This document shows, in pieces, positions 34,554-43,288 of a DNA stretch of 64,000 nt. Position 1 is the first letter of the stretch, and each line of letters opens with the position of its first letter. This DNA comes from Mesorhizobium_B sp035998495 (lineage in GTDB: Bacteria > Pseudomonadota > Alphaproteobacteria > Rhizobiales > Rhizobiaceae), in assembly GCA_035998495.1 (NCBI GenBank), contig DASYHP010000021.1:62001-126000 (forward strand), in the 5' to 3' direction. Both the position numbers and the translations under genes were made by a program. Under the pieces are notes generated by a model, which saw only the letters and a program-made list of their open reading frames with translations, had not been told where the DNA came from and searched no databases.

Positions 34554-35039
34554 ATGGCCCATTCGCCCCTTTCAGCTTCCCGCAACCATCCCGGCGTGAT
34601 CGCGCCACCACCGCTGATCTTTGCAGGGTTCCTGAACCTCGGCGTGGTGGCTGACAGCTACACATCGATGGAGATTGGCTTCAGTCCCGTCCTGCGGCAG
34701 GTGGCCGGCATTGGACTGCTTGCGGCGGGAATGGTGTTCCTGGCCCTCGCTCTGGGCCTGTTCCGGCGCGCCCGGACGCGGCCTGAGCCTTGGCAGCCGA
34801 CCACAGCCATCGTCAGCACAGGCATTTATGCCGTCACTCGAAACCCGATGTATGTGGGCATGGCGCTCGCCTATGCGGGTTTGGCCCTTTTGGCCGACAG
34901 CCTCCTTGCCCTGCTTCTACTGCCCCTCGTGCTTGCCCTGATCCACTTTGGCGTGATCCGGCGTGAGGAGCGCTACCTCCAGGCCAAGTTCGGCGTCGAA
35001 TACCGGCGCTACGCCGCCCGCGTGCGGAGGTGGCTCTGA
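34554..35039 (+). CDS. Isoprenylcysteine-methyltransferase-like (ICMT/PEMT) membrane protein
   Basis: About 161 residues with four or five hydrophobic helices and the C-terminal SAM-binding signature of PEMT/ICMT proteins (STGIYAVTRNPMYVGM, then EERYLQAKFGVEYRRYAARV). ATG at 34554 (MAHSPLSASRNH) is chosen; ATG 34539 is an alternative. It is first in the metal operon, directly before the P-type ATPase. Genes of this family often accompany heavy-metal ATPases; the substrate is unknown. Confidence 0.82.
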   Translation: MAHSPLSASRNHPGVIAPPPLIFAGFLNLGVVADSYTSMEIGFSPVLRQVAGIGLLAAGMVFLALALGLFRRARTRPEPWQPTTAIVSTGIYAVTRNPMYVGMALAYAGLALLADSLLALLLLPLVLALIHFGVIRREERYLQAKFGVEYRRYAARVRRWL

Positions 35040-35041
35040 TC

Positions 35042-37186
35042 ATGTCCGCCACAAGCATCAAGAGCCGGTTCAGCGTGTCTGGCATGGACTGCGCGGCTTG
35101 CGCGGCCAAGGTCGACGCTGCCGTGCGCCGGCTGCCGAACGTGGAGGAGGTGTCGGTGTCCGCCACCACGGGCAAGATGACGGTCCGGCACAGGGATGAC
35201 CCGACGCTCGTCCCAGCATTGTCGGCGCAGCTCAAGAGCCTGGGCTACGGCTTATCGGCTGAGGGCGAGCGGTCGCGTGACGCTGCTCACGGCCACGCGC
35301 ATGGTCCGGATGAAGGGTTGTGGTGGCGGACGCCTAAGGCGCGCCTGACGCTTCTGTCGGCGGCCGGTCTCGCCGCGGCATGGGCGATTGCGATGCTCGT
35401 GCCCGGGTATGAGGCATGGCTCTACACGGCGGCCATGCTGATCGGCCTAGTTCCCATCGCCGGCCGTGCGCTTGCGGCGGCGCGGGCCGGCTCTCCCTTC
35501 ACGATCGAGACGCTCATGTCGGTTGCCGCCATCGGGGCGGTTATCATCGGCGAAACGGAAGAAGCGGCGATCGTCGTTCTCTTGTTCCTGGTCGGCGAGC
35601 TTCTGGAAGGCGTGGCTGCCGGGCGGGCACGGGCCAGCATCAGGGCGCTCACGGACCTCGTTCCCAAGACGGCGGTGCGGGAAGTGGTTGAGGCTGGGGC
35701 GACCGAGCAGGTGGCCGCCGACACGCTTGCCGTGGGCGACCTCATCTTGGTTCGCCCCGGTGATCGCGTGCCGGCCGATGGCTTGATCCTGTCGGGCGAA
35801 AGCTCGGTCAACGAGGCGCCTGTCACGGGCGAGAGCACGCCCAAGAACAAGACGCCGGGCGACACCCTGTTTGCCGGAACCATCAACGAGAACGGCGCGC
35901 TCCGTGTGCACGTGACGGCAGCCGCCCAAGACAACACCATCGCGCGTGTGGTGCGGCTGGTGGAAGAAGCGCAGGAGGCGAAAGCTCCCACGGAGCGCTT
36001 CATCGACCGCTTCTCCCGCACCTACACGCCCGCCGTCCTCGTCTTCGGTGCGGTGGTGGCGATCCTGCCGCCGCTTCTCGCGGGCGAGCCCTGGGGCGAG
36101 TGGGTCTATAAGGGCCTCGCCGTGCTCCTGATTGGCTGCCCCTGCGCACTTGTGATCTCGACACCTGCGGCCATTGCTGCGGGCTTGGCGGCGGGCGCCC
36201 GGCGTGGGCTGCTCATCAAGGGCGGCAGCGTGCTGGAGGCGCTCGGCAAGGTGACGACGGTGGCGCTCGACAAGACGGGAACCCTCACCGAGGGCCGACC
36301 TAAAGTCACTGATGTGGTGGCCCTTGAGGGAAGTGAACGCGAGGTGCTCGAAGACGCCGCAGCCTTAGACGCCACGTCCTCGCACCCGATCGCGAAGGCC
36401 ATCGTCGAGCGTGCGCAGGCCGATGGCCTCGCCGTCACACCGGCGATCGGCGTCATGGCGCTCGGCGGCAAGGGCGTGAAGGGCCGCTTGCGCAACCGCG
36501 GCCTGTTCCTGGGCTCGCCCAAGGCGGCAGCCGCGATCACCCCGCTCACACCTGAGGTGCAGGCCAGGATCGAGGCGCTGCAAGGGGAAGGGAAGACGGT
36601 TTCGGTTCTTCTGGTGTCGGAAAAAGCCGCCGGCTTGATCGCCGTGCGCGACGAGCCGCGCGAGGACGCACGCGCCGGTCTTGCCGCCCTCAAGGCGCGT
36701 GGCATCGCAACGATCATGCTGACCGGCGACAACGCCCGTACGGCGAAAGCGATCGCAGCAAACCTAGGCGTCGAGCCGCGCGCCGACCTGCTGCCGCAGG
36801 ACAAGCTTCGGATCGTCAACGAGCTGAAGGCGCGAGGGCAGATCGTCGCCAAGGTCGGCGACGGCATCAACGACGCGCCTGCACTTGCGGCCGCCGATGT
36901 GGGCATCGCAATGGGCGGGGGCACGGACGTGGCGCTGGAAACAGCCGATGCCGCCGTGCTGCACGGGCGCGTAGCTGATGTCGCGCGGATGGTCGAGCTT
37001 TCCAAGAGCACGATGGGCAACATTTACCAGAACATCACGGTCGCGCTCGGCCTCAAGGCGGTGTTCCTGGTGACCACGATCTTGGGCGTTACAGGGCTCT
37101 GGCCCGCCATCCTGGCCGACACGGGGGCCACCGTGCTGGTTACGGCCAACGCCATGCGGCTCTTGGGGTGGCGCGGCAAACAATGA
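35042..37186 (+). CDS. Heavy-metal translocating P1B-type ATPase (ZntA/CadA-like)
   Basis: A 714-residue P1B ATPase: N-terminal HMA domain (GMDCAAC at 14-20) and a His-containing linker (HGHAHG near 82-87). The metal-site motif CPC is at 366-368 in helix 6, the phosphorylated Asp is D410 in DKTGT, followed by the HP motif (SSHPIAKAI) and GDGIND. It exports Zn2+, Cd2+ or Pb2+ from the cytosol. ATG at 35042 lies two bases after the upstream stop. The MerR-type promoter makes it metal-inducible. Confidence 0.95.
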   Translation: MSATSIKSRFSVSGMDCAACAAKVDAAVRRLPNVEEVSVSATTGKMTVRHRDDPTLVPALSAQLKSLGYGLSAEGERSRDAAHGHAHGPDEGLWWRTPKARLTLLSAAGLAAAWAIAMLVPGYEAWLYTAAMLIGLVPIAGRALAAARAGSPFTIETLMSVAAIGAVIIGETEEAAIVVLLFLVGELLEGVAAGRARASIRALTDLVPKTAVREVVEAGATEQVAADTLAVGDLILVRPGDRVPADGLILSGESSVNEAPVTGESTPKNKTPGDTLFAGTINENGALRVHVTAAAQDNTIARVVRLVEEAQEAKAPTERFIDRFSRTYTPAVLVFGAVVAILPPLLAGEPWGEWVYKGLAVLLIGCPCALVISTPAAIAAGLAAGARRGLLIKGGSVLEALGKVTTVALDKTGTLTEGRPKVTDVVALEGSEREVLEDAAALDATSSHPIAKAIVERAQADGLAVTPAIGVMALGGKGVKGRLRNRGLFLGSPKAAAAITPLTPEVQARIEALQGEGKTVSVLLVSEKAAGLIAVRDEPREDARAGLAALKARGIATIMLTGDNARTAKAIAANLGVEPRADLLPQDKLRIVNELKARGQIVAKVGDGINDAPALAAADVGIAMGGGTDVALETADAAVLHGRVADVARMVELSKSTMGNIYQNITVALGLKAVFLVTTILGVTGLWPAILADTGATVLVTANAMRLLGWRGKQ

Positions 37187-37469
37187 GGGCTCCTGGCTCG
37201 GCCTCCAGCCTGTTGCATGGCTGCTGCTTTTAGTGCTGGCATTCTAACGGGCTGATGGTTGTCGATTGGTCCGCCAGCCCCGACGCCGCTTCCCAGAACG
37301 GGATCGTGGCTGGATGTGGTCAAGGCGCCTTAGGTTTTTAGAACCACGCGCCAGCGTCCTGCTTGGTCTCATGTTAAAGTGTTGAACTCCGCGCGGTGCT
37401 TCGCCTGGCAACCTCCATGGCAGTTGCGTCAAACCGGGAGTAACGGACCCAGCGACAAACCCACGCGCG
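37187..37469. other. Gap without a recognised gene
   Basis: About 280 bases between the ATPase stop and the convergent TetR gene. No frame resembles a known protein. A terminator for the metal operon should be here; no strong hairpin with a T tract was found by eye. Confidence 0.4.
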
Positions 37470-38084
37470 TCATGATCCCGCGGGCTCCGCCAAGTAAGTA
37501 GCAAGCTGATCAGCACATCTTTCCAGAGGGGCCGTACTCTGGGCCGCTTTCGCCATCGTCATGGCGCCGGAATAGGCTGCCACGACGAACGTGGCGCCGG
37601 TCTCTGGATCGAGCCGGCACAGGCGACCTATCGTCTGGTCAGCGCGGATCTTCTCGGCGACCGCTTGTTGCCACCGTTTGAAGATGACGTCGACCGCTTC
37701 TCGCATGTCGGCGTCATGGCCGGACAGTTCGAGTGCAAGATTGTTCAAGGGGCAGCCCGAGATGCTTCCTTGCTCCCGTAGTTCCCTGATGATCGCGGCC
37801 AAGACGGTCTGAACTCCGTCGGCCGTGGTTGGAGACGACAGCAGCGGCTTGATCCAGGCCTCTTCCACCGCAGCAGCCACACGGTTGTTCAGAACGGCAA
37901 GTCCGAGAGCCTTCTTCGTGGGGAAATGGTGCGAGAAGGCGCCACCTGTCACGTTGGCGTCGCGCCGGAGATCATGCACTGCCGATGCGTTGTAGCCCCG
38001 GGTCTTGAAAGCGTGAAACGCCACCTCGACGAGGCGCCGTTGCATACCCTCAGGATCGTTCGTTCGTCCTTGCCTTCGCATCAT
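37470..38084 (-). CDS. TetR-family transcriptional regulator
   Basis: A 204-residue TetR protein. The N-terminal helix-turn-helix (about 20-60, VEVAFHAFKTRGYNASAVHD then GGAFSHHFPTKKALG) is typical. The C-terminal ligand domain has the CPLNNLALELSGHDADMR segment common in repressors of electrophile- or quinone-responsive genes. It is divergent from the NIPSNAP gene, with an inverted repeat at 38155-38178 between them. Confidence 0.88.
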   Translation of the reverse strand: MMRRQGRTNDPEGMQRRLVEVAFHAFKTRGYNASAVHDLRRDANVTGGAFSHHFPTKKALGLAVLNNRVAAAVEEAWIKPLLSSPTTADGVQTVLAAIIRELREQGSISGCPLNNLALELSGHDADMREAVDVIFKRWQQAVAEKIRADQTIGRLCRLDPETGATFVVAAYSGAMTMAKAAQSTAPLERCADQLATYLAEPAGS

Positions 38085-38124
38085 CGTCCCTCATGAGCGG
38101 CCCTGTTGGTCTGGTTTTAGCAGC

Positions 38125-38178
38125 TTGACAAAACCGGACAACCAGTCTGTTCTGCAAACAGGACAAACATCCTGTTTG
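38125..38178 (+). promoter_or_regulatory. TetR operator and promoter of the NIPSNAP operon
   Basis: TTGACA is at 38125-38130. A perfect 9-base inverted repeat, CAAACAGGA (38155-38163) and TCCTGTTTG (38170-38178), separated by 6 bases, lies just downstream and 12 bases before the ATG at 38190. The position over the transcription start fits repression by the divergent TetR protein. The -10 is not clear. Confidence 0.7.
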
Positions 38179-38189
38179 AGGGGCGAGGC

Positions 38190-38996
38190 ATGAGCAATGG
38201 AATTTCAGCGGCCGGCGCAGCGGCGGCGACAAACAACGATGTTTCCTTTCCGCCCGTGGTCGAGCTGCGGCGTTATCGCCTCCACCCGGGCGCGCGGGAA
38301 ACGCTGATTGAGCTCTTCGACCGCGAGTTCGTGGAAACGCAGGAGGAGGTCGGCATGCGCGTGCTCGGCCAGTTCCGGCACCTCGACGACCCAGACAGCT
38401 TCGTATGGCTTCGCGGCTTTCCCGACATGCCCTCCCGTGCAGACGCGCTCGGGGCCTTCTACGGTGGCCCGGTCTGGGCAGCGCACCAGCAGGCGGCAAA
38501 CGCCACGATGATCGACTCCGACGACGTGTTGCTGCTACGCCCCACTCTGGACTGTGAAATCGTGTCAGCGCTCGCAAGCGAGCGCCCCGCACCCGGCACG
38601 GGCGGCGACGGATTTGGCTTGGTGGTGGCCACCATCCTGCACCTCGATCCGGAAGGACCTTTGGACGTGTTCGCGCGCCTTTTCGAGAGCGAGGCTCGAC
38701 CGAGGATCGCGGCCGCAGGGGGCGACATCGTCGGCACCTTCGTCACGGAGAGCGGCCCCAACACCTTTCCGCGCCTGCCCGTGCGCGAAGGCGAGCGAGT
38801 CTTGGTGACCCTTGCCCGCTATCCCGACAGCGTTCACCACGACCGGGTGCGTGAGCTCCTCGGCGGCGATCCCCTGTGGCGCGATCGGGTCTGGCCCGAG
38901 CTCTGGTCTCACCTAGTCCGCGAGCCGGAAGTGCTTCGCTTGGAGCCGACCGCGCGCTCGCTGATGCAGGGGTCGTCACCACCACGATCAGCATAG
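38190..38996 (+). CDS. NIPSNAP-family protein
   Basis: A 268-residue protein with two NIPSNAP-like ferredoxin-fold halves. The first starts VVELRRYRLHPGARETLIEL with the later strand LGQFRHLDDPDSFVWLRGFP; the second starts near VVATILHLDPEGPLDVFARL. Bacterial members are small cytosolic proteins beside TetR regulators in stress or catabolic clusters, possibly with mono-oxygenase-like or decarboxylase-like roles; the reaction is unknown. It is likely repressed by the divergent TetR. Confidence 0.82.
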   Translation: MSNGISAAGAAAATNNDVSFPPVVELRRYRLHPGARETLIELFDREFVETQEEVGMRVLGQFRHLDDPDSFVWLRGFPDMPSRADALGAFYGGPVWAAHQQAANATMIDSDDVLLLRPTLDCEIVSALASERPAPGTGGDGFGLVVATILHLDPEGPLDVFARLFESEARPRIAAAGGDIVGTFVTESGPNTFPRLPVREGERVLVTLARYPDSVHHDRVRELLGGDPLWRDRVWPELWSHLVREPEVLRLEPTARSLMQGSSPPRSA

Positions 38997-39011
38997 CAGG
39001 GACGAGCGAGC

Positions 39012-39527
39012 ATGCCCGAGCGCGCCACAGCGACAACATCCGCCGACCTCTCACGCGCTCTTGCCGAACCTCAGGCGCGCTCCGGGGTCCACGACTTCGA
39101 TTTCCTCGGCACGTGGAAGGTCGCTCACTGTCGCTTGAAACGATGCTGGGTCGGCAGTGACGAGGGGGGTGCGTTGGAGGGCGTCTCGACCTGTCGCAAG
39201 GCGCTCAGCGGCGTCGCCAACGTGGAAGAGATCGCGCGGGCTGCTCGGGGGTTCTCGGGACTGACCCTGCGTGCTTTCGACTACGTTCGAGACCTTTGGT
39301 CGATCTACTGGGTGAACAGCACCCGCGGCGTGTTCGAACCGCCGGTGACTGGCCGCCTCGCGAACGGTCGGTGTTTGTTCGAGGGTGACGATGGGCACCG
39401 TGCGGGTGCGCCTCGTCTGGGACGCGATTACACCCTTCTCGGCCCGCTGGACAAATCCTTCTCGGATGACAGCGGCCGCACGTGCAAGACGGACTGGATC
39501 CTGGATTCCTTTCGAACGGAAAGTTGA
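39012..39527 (+). CDS. DUF1579-like protein with internal out-of-frame segment
   Basis: A 171-residue protein, 15 bases after the NIPSNAP gene. The start of the domain is normal (HDFDFLGTWKVAHCRLK, then TLRAFDYVRDLWSIYWVN) and so is the end (DKSFSDDSGRTCKTDWILDS). In between, about bases 39391-39447, the family-like reading (TVRVRLVWDAITPFSARW) is in the next frame, so two compensating indels seem to have scrambled about 18 residues. It may be damaged or sequence-error-affected. The lipocalin-like family has no firm function. Confidence 0.65.
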   Translation: MPERATATTSADLSRALAEPQARSGVHDFDFLGTWKVAHCRLKRCWVGSDEGGALEGVSTCRKALSGVANVEEIARAARGFSGLTLRAFDYVRDLWSIYWVNSTRGVFEPPVTGRLANGRCLFEGDDGHRAGAPRLGRDYTLLGPLDKSFSDDSGRTCKTDWILDSFRTES

Positions 39528-39538
39528 GGCGAGGTGCC

Positions 39539-40144
39539 ATGACCGACTCCTTCGCGCCGCGTGGTCCGCATGACATCTCGGATCTGATCGCGGCATATCC
39601 TCTGGCCACGATGATCGCGCAACGCGCGGAGGGCTCGCCATCCATCATGCTTCCCCTTCTGGCAGAACTGGATGCGACCGGCGCCTTGCTCACCCTCCTT
39701 GGTCACATACCCCGCTCGCACCCGCTCACGGGTAGCTGGGAGGCGGACTCCAGCGCCCTTGTTCTCTTCCAGGGGCCACAGGGCTACTTGTCACCGTCCT
39801 GGGTGTCCGACCGGACCTGGGCCCCGACCTGGGCTTATGCCGCAGTTCGAATCGAAGCAAACGTCCGCTTCTTGCCCCAGCGGACTGACGAGGCGCTCGA
39901 ACGTCTCGTCGCCGCGCTGGAGAGGGGCCGGGCTCACACCTGGTCGCTCGCGGAGATGGGTGACCGCTACGCACGTTTGAGCCGAGGTGTCATCGGTTTT
40001 TGCGCCGAGGTGCGTGACGTGACAGCCCGCTTCCGCCTCGGACAGGATGAAAGGCCCGAGGTCTGGCGTGACCTCGTCGCGAACAACCCGGATCAAACTT
40101 TGGTTGCCTGGATGCGCCGGTTCGGGGAGCCACTCGGAAGATGA
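39539..40144 (+). CDS. FMN-binding negative transcriptional regulator (PaiB-like)
   Basis: A 201-residue PaiB-family protein: split-barrel FMN-binding fold with FAPRG.HDISDLIAAYPLAT at the start and the HIPRSHPL and YLSPSWVSDRTWAPTWAYAA segments in the middle, including the region that contacts FMN. It follows the DUF1579-like gene by 11 bases, so NIPSNAP, DUF1579-like and PaiB form one operon under the TetR operator. The family is annotated as negative regulators of protease and sporulation genes in Bacillus; the role here is unclear and could be enzymatic. Confidence 0.85.
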   Translation: MTDSFAPRGPHDISDLIAAYPLATMIAQRAEGSPSIMLPLLAELDATGALLTLLGHIPRSHPLTGSWEADSSALVLFQGPQGYLSPSWVSDRTWAPTWAYAAVRIEANVRFLPQRTDEALERLVAALERGRAHTWSLAEMGDRYARLSRGVIGFCAEVRDVTARFRLGQDERPEVWRDLVANNPDQTLVAWMRRFGEPLGR

Positions 40145-40226
40145 CCGGCGAAGCACTGTGTCGGTCCGTCGATGACGACTGATATCTGCGCGAACTGTCC
40201 GTCGGGCTTCGACTTAATCGATTGAG

Positions 40227-41117
40227 TCATGCCTCGAGAAGAGTCAGGCGCAGACCCGCCAGGCGCTTCGGGTCCGCAAGAACCTCAATCTCCCGAACTC
40301 TTTCGTCGGAAACTACGAACATCATGACGAGCTGCAACTGCCCGAAAGGCGCGACCGCTATCGCGGCCGAGCCATTTGCGTAGAGCAGCTGCGCAGATGG
40401 CGCTCGGGACGCTCCAATTTGCGCCCGCTTTGCGACAGCTAAGCTGCCACGCACCACGCCTCGAGTTCCAGCCGGCACCAACGCCTGATCGATCCGCAAC
40501 GTCACGTCGGGATCGAGCACGTTGAGCAGGGCTTCGAAGTCTCCTTTTCGGGATGCAGTGTAAAAGGCGCTCACCAGCCGCTGCTGCTGTGAACTGCTGG
40601 CCGCAGCTTTTCGATCCACGTCGCGGATCCGTCGCCGAGCCCGGCTGGCGAGCTGCCTACCGGCGGCTTCCGAACAGCCGAGAACGGATGACACGTCATT
40701 GAACGACACGCCGAAAAGGTCGTGCAAAACGAACGCCACTCGCTCTGCTGGCGCGAGCGTATCCAAAACGACCATCAGGCCGATCCCGACCGCCTCGGCC
40801 AGCAGCGCTTCTTGCTCGGGATCGGGCGGCGGCACTCGGTTGAGAATGGGCTCGACTTCTTCTTGGTTCAGAGTCGCTTCTCGTCGTGTTCTGCGCGATC
40901 GGAGCAAATCAAGGGCAATGCGCGAGACAACCGTCGTCAACCAGCCGCCGAAATTGCCGATCTCGGTGCCCTGGCTCAACTGCAATCGTAGCCAAGCCTC
41001 TTGCAGAACGTCGTCGGCTTCGGCAAGCGAGCCCAGCATGCGGTAGGCGACCCCGCGCAGCCGCTCCCGCTCGGCCTCGAAGGATCGGGGAAGCACATCA
41101 TCACGCACCACCAGCAA
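40227..41117 (-). CDS. ECF sigma factor with C-terminal SnoaL domain (SigJ/ECF41-like)
   Basis: A 296-residue sigma-70-family factor: region 2 at about 12-80 (RLRGVAYRMLGSLAEADDVL), region 4 at about 115-175 and a C-terminal NTF2/SnoaL domain (about 185-290) that in ECF41-type factors controls activity. TTG at 41117 is the annotated start; GTG codons at 41111 or 41108 are alternatives. It lies 33 bases downstream of a YciI gene in the same direction. ECF41 factors usually switch on the gene next door, so the YciI gene may be its target. Confidence 0.88.
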   Translation of the reverse strand: MLVVRDDVLPRSFEAERERLRGVAYRMLGSLAEADDVLQEAWLRLQLSQGTEIGNFGGWLTTVVSRIALDLLRSRRTRREATLNQEEVEPILNRVPPPDPEQEALLAEAVGIGLMVVLDTLAPAERVAFVLHDLFGVSFNDVSSVLGCSEAAGRQLASRARRRIRDVDRKAAASSSQQQRLVSAFYTASRKGDFEALLNVLDPDVTLRIDQALVPAGTRGVVRGSLAVAKRAQIGASRAPSAQLLYANGSAAIAVAPFGQLQLVMMFVVSDERVREIEVLADPKRLAGLRLTLLEA

Positions 41118-41150
41118 TGCTCCCTTGCAAGCGATTGCCCTGTCACCAGC

Positions 41151-41495
41151 TCACCAATATGTTTCGCAAGGGCGAACCTCGACGGCGCCGCCGAGGCGCG
41201 CCGCCGGAACGCGGGCAGCCAAAGCGATCGCTTCGTCCTTGCTTTCGGCCTCGAAGATGAAATAGCCGCCGACCGCTCCGGCAGTGTCAACATAAGGACC
41301 GTCGGACGTGATCGTTTCGCCGTTCTGCACGCGGACGGTGACCGCGTTCTGTGGCAGGCCGAGCGGCAGACCGGGCGTCACGTTCGGCGTCGCGTTGACA
41401 GCGCCGTAGTCGGCCCCGACCGCCTTGAACTCCTCGGGTGACAGTGCTCTCGGGTCGAAAGGGTGGGGTTGGTAGATCAGCAGGGCATACTTCAT
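41151..41495 (-). CDS. YciI-family protein (DGPF domain)
   Basis: A 114-residue ferredoxin-fold protein of the YCII/DGPF group (MKYALLIYQPHPFDP, SDGPYVDTAGAVGGYFIFEA, EVRPCETYW). YCII proteins near ECF sigma factors are thought to be small catalytic or sensor subunits. A close paralogue is encoded at 46399-46743. The ATG at 41495 is used; the open frame extends upstream without conservation. Confidence 0.88.
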   Translation of the reverse strand: MKYALLIYQPHPFDPRALSPEEFKAVGADYGAVNATPNVTPGLPLGLPQNAVTVRVQNGETITSDGPYVDTAGAVGGYFIFEAESKDEAIALAARVPAARLGGAVEVRPCETYW

Positions 41496-41697
41496 CGTGC
41501 CGCACTCCCGTGAGCAATAACGTCGCGAGCCGCTCATGATCTCGCTCACTCTCCTGACGAACCGACAACGGAGAACGTGACAGCGCGATTGCTGACGACG
41601 CCTGCTGCCGTCGAAGCTGCAGGTCATCATCGGTCGTGCCTGGAAGGGCGACCCGTATCACACCTTAGAGGAGGCGAAGGACGGCCTGGAGGAGGTG

Positions 41698-42918
41698 TCA
41701 TGTGGCAGCTGGCGACCGGATCCGCTCGCGGCGGATGCCCATGCCGATGAGCCAGGCGGGAATGCGCCGCAGCAGCGCGACGCGATCGAGCAACCGCACC
41801 GCGAGCGGCGGGCGCTCAACGGGCGTGCCGGCAAGAACGGCGGCGACGATGTTGTCCTGCACGCCCTTCTGGATGCGCTGGATCACCCGCACGGGCAGCT
41901 CGCGGCGCGCCTGGACGGCGGCAAGCAGCGTGTCGGGCGCCCTGCCTGCCGCCATTGGTCCGGCCAGGATGTTTGCCGCCGCAACGGCATCCTGGACCGC
42001 CAGATTGATGCCCACCCCGCCGATCGGCGATATCGCATGCGCGGCGTCGCCGATGCATAACAGCCCCGGGCGATGCCAGCGCTTCAGCCGGTCGAGGCTG
42101 ACCGACAGCAGCTTGACATGGTCCCAGTCGGTCAGCACGTCGACGGCGTCGGCAAGCTCCGGCGCGATCCGGGCGATGCGCGCGCGGAACGCGTCCAGCC
42201 CCTCGCCGCGCAGGCGATCAGCGGTGCCCTTGGCGAACACGAAGGCGCATTGCCAATAGTCGCCGCGATCGAGTTTTGCCAGCAGCTGGCCGGTCGCGAA
42301 CACGCCGCCGGTGCCATTCTCGGGCGTGCGCGCCTTGGGCAAACGGAACCAGAAGACATCCATAGGGGCACCAATGTCCTCGACCTCCAGCCCCGCTGCC
42401 GCGCGCAGCTTGGACGAGCGTCCGTCGGCTGCGACGATCAGGCGACCGCGCATGTTGCGCCCGTCGCGCGTCGCGACACCCACCACGCGGCCGTCCTCGA
42501 TGACGACGTCGACCGCCTCGCATTCACGCAGCAGCGTGAAGCCGGGATAGCGGCTCGCCGCATCTGCGATGAAATCGAGAAAGTGCCATTGCGGCATCAT
42601 CGCGATAAACGGCGCGCGAACGGGCAAGCGCGAGAAGTCGGCGACGCGCACGTCGCGCCCGCCGATGCGCGCCCTGAGTTCGCTCACCTTGTCGTGCGGG
42701 CGCGCGAGAAAGGCATCGAGCAGACCGAGCTGATCGAACAGGTCCAGCGTCGACGGATGCACGGTGTCGCCGCGAAAGTCGCGCAGGAAATCGGCGTGCT
42801 TCTCAAGCACGACAGTGCGAAGACCAGCGCGCGCAAACAGCAGGCCTGCCATCATGCCGGCCGGACCTCCGCCGACGATGATGATGTCGGCCTGCGAGCT
42901 TTCAGCGGGGTTTGTCAC
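41698..42918 (-). CDS. FAD-dependent aromatic monooxygenase-like protein
   Basis: A 406-residue class A flavin monooxygenase. GxGxxG is at 16-21 (VGGGPAGMMAG), the DG motif near VVAADGRSSKLR, and the GD motif LCIGDAAHAISPIGGVGINL contacts the FAD ribityl chain. A GTG start at 42918 is used (VTNPAES); the frame extends upstream. Such enzymes hydroxylate phenols or pyridines, or act on related aromatics, using NAD(P)H and O2. It is divergent from the AtzG-like/amidase pair, suggesting a shared catabolic route. Confidence 0.88.
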   Translation of the reverse strand: MTNPAESSQADIIIVGGGPAGMMAGLLFARAGLRTVVLEKHADFLRDFRGDTVHPSTLDLFDQLGLLDAFLARPHDKVSELRARIGGRDVRVADFSRLPVRAPFIAMMPQWHFLDFIADAASRYPGFTLLRECEAVDVVIEDGRVVGVATRDGRNMRGRLIVAADGRSSKLRAAAGLEVEDIGAPMDVFWFRLPKARTPENGTGGVFATGQLLAKLDRGDYWQCAFVFAKGTADRLRGEGLDAFRARIARIAPELADAVDVLTDWDHVKLLSVSLDRLKRWHRPGLLCIGDAAHAISPIGGVGINLAVQDAVAAANILAGPMAAGRAPDTLLAAVQARRELPVRVIQRIQKGVQDNIVAAVLAGTPVERPPLAVRLLDRVALLRRIPAWLIGMGIRRERIRSPAAT

Positions 42919-43076
42919 ACTGGGCAGACTCCGTTCGTCAGGGAATATGACGCATGGAGCCACGGGATCGTGACGGCAACAAGCTTTGATCGGGTTTTCG
43001 TTTTTCGCACTCCCCATCGGGCCGAAAGGTCGTCCCGCTTTGCAGGCATGCAGCGCGAAGAGGAGGATCGGGATCC

Positions 43077-43283
43077 TTGAACGGCAATCAACCGGACCGT
43101 GACGCAATCTTGACGATGGCGCGCCTTGCTGGCCTGCGTTTGCCAGCAGCATATGAAAACGAGCTCGTGGATGCCTACACGCATGTCCGCGCGCTCGTCT
43201 TGCGCCTTCCTGAGCCGCGCGCCCGCGGCGACGAACCGGCACATGTCTTCAATCCTGCCAGGTTTGTCGCGAAAGACGACTGA
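43077..43283 (+). CDS. AtzG-like small subunit (DUF4089)
   Basis: A 68-residue protein starting with TTG after GAGGAGG. The motif ILTMARLAGLRLPAAYENEL and the FNPARF tail match AtzG-like DUF4089 proteins, which are short partners of amidases, similar to GatC. The stop is six bases before the amidase start. It probably stabilises or activates the amidase. Confidence 0.75.
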   Translation: MNGNQPDRDAILTMARLAGLRLPAAYENELVDAYTHVRALVLRLPEPRARGDEPAHVFNPARFVAKDD

Positions 43284-43288
43284 TCGCC

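Noticed and set aside
41599..41697. Peptide VIIGRAWKGDPY on the plus strand resembling molybdopterin oxidoreductases
   Set aside because: The match is about ten residues and the following sequence differs; chance is likely.
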